Source: Chitinophaga pinensis
Lineage (GTDB): Bacteria; Bacteroidota; Bacteroidia; NS11-12g; UBA955
DNA length: 64,000 nt
Reading direction: 5' to 3'
NCBI GenBank assembly: GCA_945871905.1
Contig: CAMBXL010000009.1
Span: 34,351-98,350 of the forward strand
The notes under the pieces are model-generated. The model made no database searches. It was not told where the DNA came from and saw only the letters and a program-made list of their open reading frames with translations. Of the stretch, positions 7,559 to 16,972 are shown piece after piece. A program made the translations under genes and the position numbers. Within the stretch, counting starts at the first letter, position 1; each line of letters begins with the position of its first letter.

Positions 7559-7572
7559 TTTTAGTACTAAAA
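7559..7572. promoter_or_regulatory. Second AGTACT palindrome downstream of the XRE gene
   Basis: TTTTAGTACTAAAA, a perfect 14-bp palindrome sharing AGTACTAA with the intergenic site at 6976-6990. No gene start follows closely, so its role is unclear; it may be a second operator or chance. Confidence 0.4.
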
Positions 7573-7696
7573 CCGACTCTTAAATTTAAAAAATATACTT
7601 AAAAAACGCTCAACATCACAAAATTTTCTATTATTTATAAATTATTTTGAAAATCAATTGAAAGTTAAATTGATACTTTGGATAAAAATTTCTCAT

Positions 7697-8013
7697 ATAA
7701 ACCCGAAGTAAACTAGCTCAGCAAGCACCCTTTTGACACCCTTCGGTACTATTCAGCATAGCTGAATAACTCTGGATGACAAAAGGGAAATTCAACAATC
7801 GCAATGCATGGCGGGAAATCATTCAACTATCACCCTTTTGACACCCTTCGGTACTATTCAACATAAACTCACTCACGTGACTAGGCTCAGCCTAGTGGAT
7901 GACAAAAGGAAAATTCAACAATCACGTCGTACGGCGGGAAACCCCCTTCGAGAGCACTTCCCTTCGATATACTCAGGGTAAACTAGCTCAGTACAGGCTC
8001 TCTGGGTGACAAA
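7697..8013. repeat. Intergenic repeat cluster (two 105-bp units plus CCCTTCGAGA-type repeat)
   Basis: Two units begin CACCCTTTTGACACCCTTCGG at 7726 and 7831 (period 105). Each is bounded by inverted arms CCCTTTTG (7728-7735, 7833-7840) and CAAAAGGG or CAAAAGGA (7780-7787, 7903-7910). Inside are different perfect hairpins: ATTCAGC-ATA-GCTGAAT (7751-7767) versus CTAGGC-TCA-GCCTAG (7881-7895). Both are followed by aaattcaacaatc and ggcgggaaa. Then comes a degenerate CCCTTCGAGAG...CTCTCTGGGTGAC element (7946-8013), and 'aaactagctcag' occurs twice. No coding capacity. The stretch 7419-7696 before it holds only the AGTACT palindrome. Confidence 0.7.
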
Positions 8014-8019
8014 AACAAG

Positions 8020-11000
8020 CTACCTAACAACAGATAACTTTATCCATTCAATCCCTTTACTGCTTGTGCATTTAACCAAATAATTGCCCGAATTTAAATC
8101 ACTGAGATCGAGCTTTACCATTGCTTGATTTGACAACTGTTCTCTTACTAATTTGCCGTTAAAATCAATAATTTCAATTTTAACTTCTCCATTGTAAGGA
8201 TGCTTCAGAACTACTTCATTGGTGGCCGGATTTGGATATAATTGTAGTTGCTTGTCTGAACTAATGCTATTAAGATTAACAAACTGAAACAAAAATCCAT
8301 CTGATTTTGATTCACAATCATTTTTATCATGATGAACCACATAATAAAGACCCTCTTGGGTTGGATTATACGAAGATTGTTTGGCTCCTTCTATTTTAGT
8401 ATCTTCAAAATACCATTGATTATTGCCAATATAACTTGAATAAAGCACCTTCCCTATCCCGTTTATAATTGGTTTGGCTGGCAACGGATGAATAATAATA
8501 GGCAACGTAATTTCAGAGAAACAACCTAATGAGTCTACTCCTTTTACATAAACCTCAGTTGTATCGCTCAATCCATTGATTTGATAAAATGAGAGAACTG
8601 TTGAATCCGATTGTGTATTGTAATTAATGAAATATTTGTAAGCACCATACAAATCGAGAGAAACAGCTTGTCCAAGACATACATTTTCGGGATTTACAAT
8701 CACTTTTAATTCAGGATTATTTATCCAATTCATACTTATAGCATTTGACCAATTTTTACAAGCATTTGAATCGGTTACAAACACCCTTAATTGTCCACTT
8801 CTGTATGGCAGAAAACGCCATTGATTATTGGTTATTATACCACTTAACTGAGCTTGGTCTTGGTAAAACTGATAATTTACAAAACCATTGTCTGCTACTA
8901 ATTTTACTGAATCATTCTGACAAACATAGCCATTCATAAATGAACTATTCAACTGAACATTAGGAAGAGGATTTACGGTTAATTCGCTTGTGTTTTCCGA
9001 CTCAAAACTCGACACCTTCGGATTAGTTCCTTCCATTCTAATTCTGAATTTACCATTGTTGTATTGTGAAGTCAATGAAAGTCGAATGGTTTTGTAAATA
9101 TAAGATAACGCAGTGTCTAACAATAATGTTTCATTGTCAAAATCCCCATTTGAGTCGCTTAAATAAAACTTGTAACGATTATTTACATCAGGCAAATAAG
9201 TTCTATCAAAAATCAAATCAATGGGTTCGGATTTACAAATAGTAGACTTGTTAAATCCTGTCACTTTGATAACTGAGTGTGTTTGAGTTTCTTTAGGATT
9301 CGTTAAAATTTGTTTGTGATTATTGACTAATGCTTGGGCTTGGTTAGTAATTTTAAAAACATCTTTAATTTCTTTTTTTACATTGACACTAAACACAAAA
9401 CCCAATAAACTTTGACTACTTAATGAAGCACTTCTAAATTGAGCATGTATAACATTGTCAATCAATTGTATTTGTAAAAGTTGTGGATTTTCAATGAGTT
9501 GAAACGTGTTCATATCAAACACATCTTTATCCAAAGTGTCCGTTATCAAAACGAGCTTATCACCATTGACAAAACCATTGAACTGAATTTTATAAGTAAC
9601 TTTAGTATTCAATTGGGTGATTATTGGGTTGCTTAAAATGGTCTTTTCGGATGGAAAAACGCCACTATCATAAATCTTTTCACACAAACTATAAGTATTG
9701 TTATTTAAATCATCATCAAAAGACTGTATTTCTGCTTTAAAACAAACAGTTCCGTCTTTATACACAGTGTCTTTCATTAAAAAATGACTAAATTCAATTA
9801 CTCTAAATTCATTGGCATTTATTGTAGGAAGAGTAAAATCAATGAAACCATTTTGTACAGAATGGGCTGTAGTAGAACTGAAATTATAGAATTTAAAATC
9901 ATGGGTTAACCTAACATTCAGATTATTGTATGACTTATTTCCCCTGTTTACAATTACGATATCGTGAATTGCTTTTGAATTGTTTTTTTGATAATTTTTC
10001 GACCTAATAAGAACCCTTAAATCATTGAAATCATTGTTTTTTACAACAGGAATATTACCCAAATCGATTATTGAATCCTTTATTAATTGACCAACTGGAA
10101 TTTGACATTTGTACAAATAATAGTCATCTCTTGGTTTGAGATTAAAAGAACCTGAATCCATCAAAAAAGTCAACTGACCACTGTTGTTTGTCAAAAATAC
10201 CTTTTTAGAAATAGAGTCATTAAAAGCAAAATTGTCCAACCATTTTTCACCAACATCATACGTACAATTTGAATTGGCATCATCGAACAATCTTGCGGTT
10301 ACACCAGTTCTATAATACACCCCTAATTCAACATTGACAACAGAATCAAAATCACCATAAAATGCAAAATCAGAATTTGTGGGATAAAACAACCCTGTTT
10401 GAGGGATTCCAATGGTATAATTACCTTTAAAAAAGGAGAGTTTTAAACGACCATATGTATTGGTTTTATATAAATTAAAATCATTACTATTTTTTACAAA
10501 AAAATCCGTTTGTATCCACTTTTCATCAATGTCTTTAGCTCCATTTTTATTGCGGTCAAAAAAGGTATTTACTTTAAGTAAAAATACTGAATCAGGAGCA
10601 GTAACGGATACTTTAACAGACTTTGTAATAGTAGGATTCGAGAACAAATCACATCTTTTCTCAATGGCAGAAAAAACAAAGCCATCTGTTTTTTTATCAA
10701 TATAATCTTGGTCGGTTGCTCGCCAACAGTATCTCAATGTTTTGAGACGAGCATTGGAATCCAACAAAGACAGAGTCCCAATTTTAGGGTAAGAATGAAT
10801 TTTAATATAATTGGAATCGTTTGTTGATTGAGTACTTGTCTTGGTATCTTCTATTTTAAACTCTTGACAAAAGGAATCTCTTGCTTTTAAAACAATAACT
10901 TTGTTATTCTTGCAATACGGCATATTGTTAGCCGTGTTATTATAGACGATATATGAAATATCATATTTATCGAAACCTACCAATACATTTTGGTTATTTA

Positions 11001-11838
11001 CTTTTTTGTAATAATTGGTTTTAAAAACAAAAGCCCCTAATTCAGAATATCCTGTAGGAGTAAAAATTAAGTTTCCTGCACTTTCATCGAAATAAAAACC
11101 AACGGCTAAGCTTAAATTGGGATTAGAATTACAAGAAGTAATATTGGGTTTAACACAATACACACTCAATGGGTATGCACCAGTATAAGTAGCATAAGTA
11201 TTACTTGCTGTCATTGGTCTATCCAACTCATAGGATATTGAATCAACATTCGATGGCTTTTTTGTTGCCAAAGAATAATTAAAAGTATTTCCTAAATTAA
11301 GATAGATAGGAAAATTCTTGTATGGATTAGTAGAGGCTATCGTTTCATTTTGCGACTTCAAAAAACTCAAATTCAGCATAGAATTAACAAAGAAATTACC
11401 CCCACTGTAGGTCAAAATACTGGCACTATTTCTACAACATTGAGAAAATCCAAAATACACCAACGGATTATTTTGAGTTCCAAAACGATTAAAAGGACTT
11501 TGTGAGAAATCGATGGTATCTAAAAAGTATTGATTTTCGAATCCCATACCAGAAGTTTGATTCAGATTACTACAACCTGACTTACAAGTATCTTCTTTAA
11601 AAACTTCAATTCTATCTCTTTTGATTGTTCTATTGATAGAAAATGAATCATTGTAAACCGTAATGGTTTGGTTAGATTGCATTCCGATAGCTCGACAATC
11701 TCTGACTAGCTTAAGTTCAATTTGATACACCAAACCACCTAAGGGTTTATATTGAATACTTCCGCCAACAAATGAGCTTGCATTGCTGGTTTTGAAAACA
11801 CAGAACAATGTTGTCAACAAAAGTATATTTTTTATCAT
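8020..11838 (-). CDS. Large secreted protein with T9SS type A sorting domain
   Basis: 1272-aa predicted surface or secreted protein. An N-terminal signal peptide (MIKNILLLTTLFCVFKTSNA) is followed by long beta-rich regions. Two segments carry a DxNxNGxxD-like calcium loop (FFDRNKNGAKDIDE; LFDDANSNCTYDVGE), as in SdrD/Cna-B-type stalk domains. The C-terminal ~70 residues (LYPNPATNEVVLKHPYNGEV to the end) are a type A T9SS sorting domain, which directs export across the outer membrane. The start at 11838 is preferred over an in-frame ATG at 11856, because that ATG lies inside the -7 element TATGTTTG. Alone in its transcription unit; likely adhesin or matrix-like, not recognised more closely. 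Confidence 0.85.
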   Translation of the reverse strand: MIKNILLLTTLFCVFKTSNASSFVGGSIQYKPLGGLVYQIELKLVRDCRAIGMQSNQTITVYNDSFSINRTIKRDRIEVFKEDTCKSGCSNLNQTSGMGFENQYFLDTIDFSQSPFNRFGTQNNPLVYFGFSQCCRNSASILTYSGGNFFVNSMLNLSFLKSQNETIASTNPYKNFPIYLNLGNTFNYSLATKKPSNVDSISYELDRPMTASNTYATYTGAYPLSVYCVKPNITSCNSNPNLSLAVGFYFDESAGNLIFTPTGYSELGAFVFKTNYYKKVNNQNVLVGFDKYDISYIVYNNTANNMPYCKNNKVIVLKARDSFCQEFKIEDTKTSTQSTNDSNYIKIHSYPKIGTLSLLDSNARLKTLRYCWRATDQDYIDKKTDGFVFSAIEKRCDLFSNPTITKSVKVSVTAPDSVFLLKVNTFFDRNKNGAKDIDEKWIQTDFFVKNSNDFNLYKTNTYGRLKLSFFKGNYTIGIPQTGLFYPTNSDFAFYGDFDSVVNVELGVYYRTGVTARLFDDANSNCTYDVGEKWLDNFAFNDSISKKVFLTNNSGQLTFLMDSGSFNLKPRDDYYLYKCQIPVGQLIKDSIIDLGNIPVVKNNDFNDLRVLIRSKNYQKNNSKAIHDIVIVNRGNKSYNNLNVRLTHDFKFYNFSSTTAHSVQNGFIDFTLPTINANEFRVIEFSHFLMKDTVYKDGTVCFKAEIQSFDDDLNNNTYSLCEKIYDSGVFPSEKTILSNPIITQLNTKVTYKIQFNGFVNGDKLVLITDTLDKDVFDMNTFQLIENPQLLQIQLIDNVIHAQFRSASLSSQSLLGFVFSVNVKKEIKDVFKITNQAQALVNNHKQILTNPKETQTHSVIKVTGFNKSTICKSEPIDLIFDRTYLPDVNNRYKFYLSDSNGDFDNETLLLDTALSYIYKTIRLSLTSQYNNGKFRIRMEGTNPKVSSFESENTSELTVNPLPNVQLNSSFMNGYVCQNDSVKLVADNGFVNYQFYQDQAQLSGIITNNQWRFLPYRSGQLRVFVTDSNACKNWSNAISMNWINNPELKVIVNPENVCLGQAVSLDLYGAYKYFINYNTQSDSTVLSFYQINGLSDTTEVYVKGVDSLGCFSEITLPIIIHPLPAKPIINGIGKVLYSSYIGNNQWYFEDTKIEGAKQSSYNPTQEGLYYVVHHDKNDCESKSDGFLFQFVNLNSISSDKQLQLYPNPATNEVVLKHPYNGEVKIEIIDFNGKLVREQLSNQAMVKLDLSDLNSGNYLVKCTSSKGIEWIKLSVVR

Positions 11839-11849
11839 ATTATGTAAGA

Positions 11850-11857
11850 CAAACATA
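11850..11857 (-). promoter_or_regulatory. -7 promoter element TATGTTTG for the T9SS type A protein
   Basis: TATGTTTG on the minus strand, 11 nt before the ATG at 11838. The alternative ATG at 11856 is part of this element and cannot be transcribed from it. Confidence 0.6.
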
Positions 11858-11931
11858 ATTCAAAAACGTTGCATCAACTAATTAAAAAATGGATTGTTAA
11901 AGATTAAGTGAAAATAATTTTCATAAAACCT

Positions 11932-11939
11932 TAAATTTG
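11932..11939 (+). promoter_or_regulatory. -7 promoter element TAAATTTG for hscA
   Basis: Exact consensus match ending 7 nt before the TTG start of hscA, so the mRNA is predicted to be leaderless or nearly so. Confidence 0.6.
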
Positions 11940-11946
11940 CACAGCA

Positions 11947-13815
11947 TTGGCAAAAATAAAAATCAATATCAAAGATGGCACTGTTAAGAAGTCTGAAACA
12001 GTTATAGGCATTGACTTAGGCACAACTAATAGCTTAGTTGCCTTTGTAAATCCCGACAATCGCCAACCATACTGTATGAGCGATCAATCATCAAGCATTG
12101 TTCCTTCTATAGTCCACATTCTACCTAATCAAATTACAGTAGGAGAAAAAGCAAAACCTTTTTTAACAACTGAACCACAAAATACCGTTTATTCTGTAAA
12201 GCGTCTTTTAGGAAAATCATACCAAGATGTGTTACCCGAAAAGAACCAATTGGGATATCAACTTCACGAAGACCCTATTAACCACTTAGTAAACATTTCT
12301 ATCAATGACAAACATCACAATCCAATTGAGATTTCGTCATTCATTTTAAGTCATTTAAAAGAACGTGCAGAAAGGATATTGGATGAAAAAATTAGTAAAG
12401 CAGTCATTACAGTTCCGGCTTATTTCAATGACAGTCAAAGACAAGCCACACGAGATGCCGGCAAGTTAGCGGGTTTAGATGTGTTGCGAATCATCAACGA
12501 ACCCACTGCTGCAAGTTTGGCTTATGGTATAGGTTTGAACCGCGAAGAGTCTAAAACAGTAGCCGTTTATGATTTAGGAGGCGGCACATTCGATATTACC
12601 TTATTAAATATTGAAAATGGCGTTTTCGAGGTATTGTCAACCAACGGAGATACACACATAGGTGGAGATGATTTTGACAGAGCTTTGTTAATTCACTGGC
12701 TCAACCACCATCAATTAGAAAGTATAGTGATAGAAGAAAACAAAAACTTGTATCAAACGCTCAGATTGTTGGCAGAAAAAGCTAAAAAACATTTAAGTTC
12801 AAATCCTGTATTTTCTGAAACCATTGAAATAAATCAAGAAGTTTATACATTTACAATTGACATTGAAACATTTAATTCCATTATCCAATCGATATTAAAG
12901 AAAACAATTATAGCTTGTGAACAAGCCATTAAAGATGCCAATATTCAGTTGAGCGAAATACATGAGGTTGTGATGGTTGGGGGTAGCACCCGAACCCCAT
13001 TTGTACTTAGTGAGGTTGCGAAGTTATTTACTTTCTCAAAAATCAACAATCAAATTCATCCAGACGAAGTAGTTGCACTAGGTGCTGCTATTGAAGCAGA
13101 TATTTTGGCAGGAAACAGAAAAGACGTTTTTTTATTGGATGTTACACCCTTGAGTTTGGGGATAGAAACCATTGGTGGATTAATGGATACGATCATTCCT
13201 AGAAATTCAAAAATCCCAAGCAAGGCTGGCCGTCAATACACCACTTCTGTGGATGGACAAAGTCAATTGAAAGTGTCTGTGTATCAAGGTGAGCGTGACT
13301 TAGTAGAGGACAACAGAAAACTAGGAGAATTTATTTTGAAAAACATTCCTGCAATGCCTGCAGGATTACCTAAAATTGATATTCAGTTTTTCATAGATGC
13401 TGATGGTATATTAAAAGTGGAGGCTACAGAATTACGTTCAGGGGTAAAACAACAAATAGACATTAAACCACAGTATGGACTCACCGACACAGAAGTTGAA
13501 AACATGCTTTTGTCGGCTTTAAAAAATGCAGAGAGTGACATCAAAAAAAGGCAATTAATAGAAACCCAATCGGAGGCAGAACAACTGATATACCAATGCA
13601 ATAAACTGATATATTCCAACCGCGAAGTTGTTGAAGAGTCTGAGGCTGTTGCAACTATTTCTCAGATTAAAAAACTTCAGGAGGCTATACAACATCAGGA
13701 TGAGGAGGCAATAAAATTAGAAATTGAACGTTTGAATAACTTAACACGACCATTTGCTGAAAGATTAATGGACCATGCAATTGGGAATGCTTTAAAAGGA
13801 AAAAAAATAGAATGA
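11947..13815 (+). CDS. hscA: Fe-S cluster assembly chaperone HscA (Hsp70 family)
   Basis: 622-aa Hsp70. ATPase motifs: [14 protein letters not shown] (21-34), [17 protein letters not shown] (156-172), [12 protein letters not shown] (183-194) and [13 protein letters not shown] (207-219). A substrate-binding domain starts around 395 ([14 protein letters not shown]). The sequence differs from DnaK in the HscA manner (short linker, no acidic EEVD-like tail); HscA helps transfer clusters from the IscU scaffold. The start is TTG; no ATG exists nearby and the -7 box is just upstream. No iscU, hscB or fdx adjoins it, so it is separated from other Isc genes. The following membrane-protein gene overlaps by 4 nt (ATGA), indicating an operon. 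Confidence 0.85.
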   Translation: MAKIKINIKDGTVKKSETVIGIDLGTTNSLVAFVNPDNRQPYCMSDQSSSIVPSIVHILPNQITVGEKAKPFLTTEPQNTVYSVKRLLGKSYQDVLPEKNQLGYQLHEDPINHLVNISINDKHHNPIEISSFILSHLKERAERILDEKISKAVITVPAYFNDSQRQATRDAGKLAGLDVLRIINEPTAASLAYGIGLNREESKTVAVYDLGGGTFDITLLNIENGVFEVLSTNGDTHIGGDDFDRALLIHWLNHHQLESIVIEENKNLYQTLRLLAEKAKKHLSSNPVFSETIEINQEVYTFTIDIETFNSIIQSILKKTIIACEQAIKDANIQLSEIHEVVMVGGSTRTPFVLSEVAKLFTFSKINNQIHPDEVVALGAAIEADILAGNRKDVFLLDVTPLSLGIETIGGLMDTIIPRNSKIPSKAGRQYTTSVDGQSQLKVSVYQGERDLVEDNRKLGEFILKNIPAMPAGLPKIDIQFFIDADGILKVEATELRSGVKQQIDIKPQYGLTDTEVENMLLSALKNAESDIKKRQLIETQSEAEQLIYQCNKLIYSNREVVEESEAVATISQIKKLQEAIQHQDEEAIKLEIERLNNLTRPFAERLMDHAIGNALKGKKIE

Positions 13816-14546
13816 AACAACTAGTCTTACCTTTATTACTAATGAGCTTTTCAGCACTCTTTGCTCAAGAGGATATTGAAGCACCGCTACAACAACAAAA
13901 TATAGACACAGAAGAAAAAACAAAAACCAAATTGGGTATTAAATTCACTATGGGCGCGCACACGTTCAGAGGCGATGCATTCGACAATACGCTTCCTAAA
14001 TATGGTTTTGGGGTAGGCGTTTACAACATAATCGACCTAAACAAAAAGAAAACCAAACAACTGCAATGGGAACTTAATTTCACTATAAAAGGCAGTAAGT
14101 TTAAAAAAATAACAGACTCCTCAACATCAACTTACAGTGCAATTTCGCTTTCATATATTGAATTACCAGTGATGTATTCATATAAGATTACTAAAAAAAA
14201 CAAAAATGGCTTGTATTTATTAACAGGCGCTCAGTTTAGTTACTTATTCCGTAGCAATATCAATGAAAGTTTTGGAAGATTTGGAAGCTACAAAAATGAT
14301 TTACCGTTTAGTAGAGTAGATGCAGCACCTGTGTTAGGGGTTAGAAAAAACATTCCGAATGGCATGGCATTCCAACTTACCGTTAAGCCTGGATTGATAA
14401 ACAACTATACTTCAATATTTAAACAAAGAGTTGACAAACCTGACCCTGATAATGAAAACTACAATTATTCTAAAATTTACCCTCGTTTTAAAGACGGCAC
14501 TCATCAAAACAGAAACTTCAGTATTGAACTGAGCTTGATGTTTTAA
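13812..14546 (+). CDS. Outer-membrane beta-barrel protein (PorT-like)
   Basis: 244 aa with a signal peptide ([19 protein letters not shown]) and amphipathic strands ending in an aromatic/hydrophobic C-terminus ([10 protein letters not shown]), typical of eight-to-ten-stranded outer-membrane barrels (PorT / OMP_b-brl families). Strands such as [19 protein letters not shown] and [14 protein letters not shown] are visible. It overlaps hscA by 4 nt and ends 2 nt before the convergent ABC transporter gene. Function is not known; the link with hscA is probably positional. Confidence 0.7.
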   Translation: MKQLVLPLLLMSFSALFAQEDIEAPLQQQNIDTEEKTKTKLGIKFTMGAHTFRGDAFDNTLPKYGFGVGVYNIIDLNKKKTKQLQWELNFTIKGSKFKKITDSSTSTYSAISLSYIELPVMYSYKITKKNKNGLYLLTGAQFSYLFRSNINESFGRFGSYKNDLPFSRVDAAPVLGVRKNIPNGMAFQLTVKPGLINNYTSIFKQRVDKPDPDNENYNYSKIYPRFKDGTHQNRNFSIELSLMF

Positions 14547-14548
14547 AT

Positions 14549-16384
14549 TTAGTTGAGTTGCAGCGCATTTAAGTTGCGGTAATACCCATTTTCTTTTTGT
14601 ATGAGTTCCTCGTGTCGACCAGACTCAACGATTGAACCTTTGTCAAGCACAACGATTAAATCGGCATTTCTAATAGTGCTTAATCTATGCGCAATTACAA
14701 TACTAGTTCTGTCTTTCATCAAATTATCCAAAGCAGATTGAACTAATTTTTCACTTTCACTGTCCAAAGCACTAGTTGCTTCATCCAATATTAGGATAGA
14801 TGGATTTTTGATAACTGCTCTTGCAATGGCTATTCGTTGTTTCTGTCCACCCGACAATTGAATGCCTCTTTCACCAACCTTGGTCTCAAACTGGTCGGGG
14901 AAAGACTGAATAAATTCTAATGCATTTGCTTTTTGGGCCGCTTCTATTACTTCATCTCTACTAGCATTGGGATTTCCGTACAAAATGTTTTCATAAATTG
15001 TTCCGCCAAACAACATAACATCTTGAGGAACATAAGCAATATGCCTTCTTAAATCGGCCAATAAATAACTTTCTATTGGTTTGCCATCAATTAATATTTC
15101 ACCTTTATTAACGTCGTAAAAACGCATTAATAAGGATGCAATAGTACTTTTTCCACCTCCACTTCCACCAACTAGTGCAACCTGTTGTCCTTGTTTGACC
15201 TTAAAGTTAATTCCATTTAAAACTTGTACTTCGTTTCGTGAAGCATAAGAAAAATCGACATCATTAAAGGCAATATCTCCTTCTATAACAACTTTATCAG
15301 TAGAGAGTTGGTTTGATTCACCTGTCATCACCATTAATTCTCTAACCCTTTGAGTTGCACCAATTGTTTTTTGTAACTGGCCGAACATATCGGCAAAACC
15401 ACCTAAGGTTCCACCCACAAAAACGCTATAAATAACAAAACTCATTAGTTGACCAACTTGTAATTGTCCATCTATAACCATTCCGGCACCGTACCAAACT
15501 ACAAAACTGATGGCCCCAAAAACACTAAAAATGATAAAAGATACAAAAACACCACGGTAGGTTCCGCTTTTAATGGCAAACTCAACCAGTTTACTCATAA
15601 TGTTTTGGTAACGCCCGACTTCAATTTTTTCGGCAGTAAAGGCTTTCACAACACCTATGCCTTGGAGGGTTTCTTGAACCATTGTTCCACTGTCTGCCAA
15701 CATATCCGTTTCCATTTTACTCATTTTCCTGATTTTTGCACCAAAAACAACAGCACTGATGGCAATAAATGGAACCACAGATAACATGATTAATGCCAAT
15801 TGCCAAGAAATAGAAAAGATAAACGTAAGACCAAAAATTAAGGTTAACAAACCACGCAGAAACTCAGCAAACACAAAAGAAACCGTGTCCTGAATTTGTC
15901 CTGTATCGGCAGAGATTCGACTACTTAAATCGCCCACCCTTCTACTACTGTAAAAGGACATAGGCAAAGAAATGAGTTGTGCATATAAATTTCTTCGTAA
16001 ATCAGCCGTTGCATTTGTTCCCGCTTTGGTAAGCAAGTAAACCCTCATAAAAGAGAAGATAGTTTGCACACTTAGTTGAATAAAAATAAGCAACAAAACC
16101 ATGTTGAGCGACCAATTGTCCGACTTAATGTGGTCCATTATCCCTAGCTGATTGATTTGGGTTATAGAACTTGAAATGTTTTTATTAGAAACTGAATCAA
16201 TCATTTTTCCCATTAAAAAAGGGAAAGCCAATGTACTAATAGCGCTTAGGGAAATAAAAATAAGACCTCCAATAAAGTAACTATTGTATGGTTTTAAGTA
16301 TTTAAAGACAAAAAGAATCTCTTTGATAGACTCTTTACTAATCTTTACTTTGGGTATATCTCGGTCTTGTCGTGGTCCTGCCAT
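14549..16384 (-). CDS. ABC exporter, fused permease-ATPase (MsbA-like)
   Basis: 611-aa half-transporter that would act as a homodimer in the inner membrane. Six transmembrane helices lie within about 35-345 and the nucleotide-binding domain in 365-611. Walker A GGSGGGKS is at 406-413, the Q-loop in AYVPQDVMLFGG, signature LSGGQ at 510-514, Walker B ILILDEA at 530-536 and the H-loop His at 566. All catalytic residues are intact. The sequence resembles MsbA/multidrug-type lipid exporters, but substrate cannot be read from it. Monocistronic, promoter TACTTTTG at 16405-16412. Confidence 0.88.
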   Translation of the reverse strand: MAGPRQDRDIPKVKISKESIKEILFVFKYLKPYNSYFIGGLIFISLSAISTLAFPFLMGKMIDSVSNKNISSSITQINQLGIMDHIKSDNWSLNMVLLLIFIQLSVQTIFSFMRVYLLTKAGTNATADLRRNLYAQLISLPMSFYSSRRVGDLSSRISADTGQIQDTVSFVFAEFLRGLLTLIFGLTFIFSISWQLALIMLSVVPFIAISAVVFGAKIRKMSKMETDMLADSGTMVQETLQGIGVVKAFTAEKIEVGRYQNIMSKLVEFAIKSGTYRGVFVSFIIFSVFGAISFVVWYGAGMVIDGQLQVGQLMSFVIYSVFVGGTLGGFADMFGQLQKTIGATQRVRELMVMTGESNQLSTDKVVIEGDIAFNDVDFSYASRNEVQVLNGINFKVKQGQQVALVGGSGGGKSTIASLLMRFYDVNKGEILIDGKPIESYLLADLRRHIAYVPQDVMLFGGTIYENILYGNPNASRDEVIEAAQKANALEFIQSFPDQFETKVGERGIQLSGGQKQRIAIARAVIKNPSILILDEATSALDSESEKLVQSALDNLMKDRTSIVIAHRLSTIRNADLIVVLDKGSIVESGRHEELIQKENGYYRNLNALQLN

Positions 16385-16404
16385 TTGATTTGAATTATAG
16401 GCAA

Positions 16405-16412
16405 CAAAAGTA
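16405..16412 (-). promoter_or_regulatory. -7 promoter element TACTTTTG for the ABC exporter
   Basis: Exact TAnnTTTG match on the minus strand, 20 nt upstream of the ATG. Confidence 0.6.
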
Positions 16413-16514
16413 AAATAAAATTGATTGGCAAAATGAATATTCTAACGTGATTAATGATTATTTAATCTAATAACAAAATCAACAAAAGAGTCTCTTGAAT
16501 TTAAGGCTAAGTAA

Positions 16515-16965
16515 TCACTAAAATACAACGATCTTGCCTTTCACCTCTATAATTTCTCTGTGCCCTGCTGAATGATTAAGGACAGGTTAATCCCCATGCT
16601 CGAAGAGCATCTCTGTGTCTTTCTCCTAATCCTCTCTCAGTGCTCTCCGTGTTCTCTCTGCGTTCTCTGTGGTTAAATCCCCTTACGCTCTCTTTGGTTA
16701 ACTCCCCAAATGCTCGAAGAGCATCTTTGTGCCCTTCTCCTAATCCTCTCTTAGTGCTCTCCGTGTTCTCTCTGCGCTCTCCCGAATAACTCGGGAGTGG
16801 TTAAAGCTTTTCATTAACTCCCCAAATGCTCGAAGAGCATCTCTGTGTCCTCATTAACTCTCTATGTTCCCTTTGTGCCCTCCCGAATAACTCGGGAGTG
16901 TTCTCTCTGCGTCCTCTGTGGTTAAATCCCCTTACGCTCTCTGTGGTTAATTCCCCCAATACGTT
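16515..16965. repeat. Array of 'CTCTGTGGTTAA' type repeats with small hairpins
   Basis: About 450 nt without a gene, built of recurring pieces. ATGCTC-GAA-GAGCAT hairpins at 16596-16610, 16710-16724 and 16826-16840 (spacing about 115) sit in nearly the same frame 'ccccaaatgctcgaagagcatct'. CTCCCGA-ATAAC-TCGGGAG hairpins lie at 16779-16797 and 16880-16898. Many variants of 'ctctctgtg', 'gtgctctccgtgttctctctgcg' and 'tgtggttaaatccccttacgctct' occur. The composition (C/T-rich strand) differs sharply from neighbours. It resembles the widespread CACAGAGAACACAGAG-type dispersed repeat of bacterial genomes. Confidence 0.75.
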
Positions 16966-16972
16966 AAATTTT

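Noticed and set aside
7697..8013. Insertion-sequence remnant
   Set aside because: No transposase fragment, target duplication or long terminal inverted repeats; short hairpins only.
16515..16965. CRISPR-like array
   Set aside because: Repeats are not equally spaced with unique spacers; pieces vary in length and order, and no cas genes are near.
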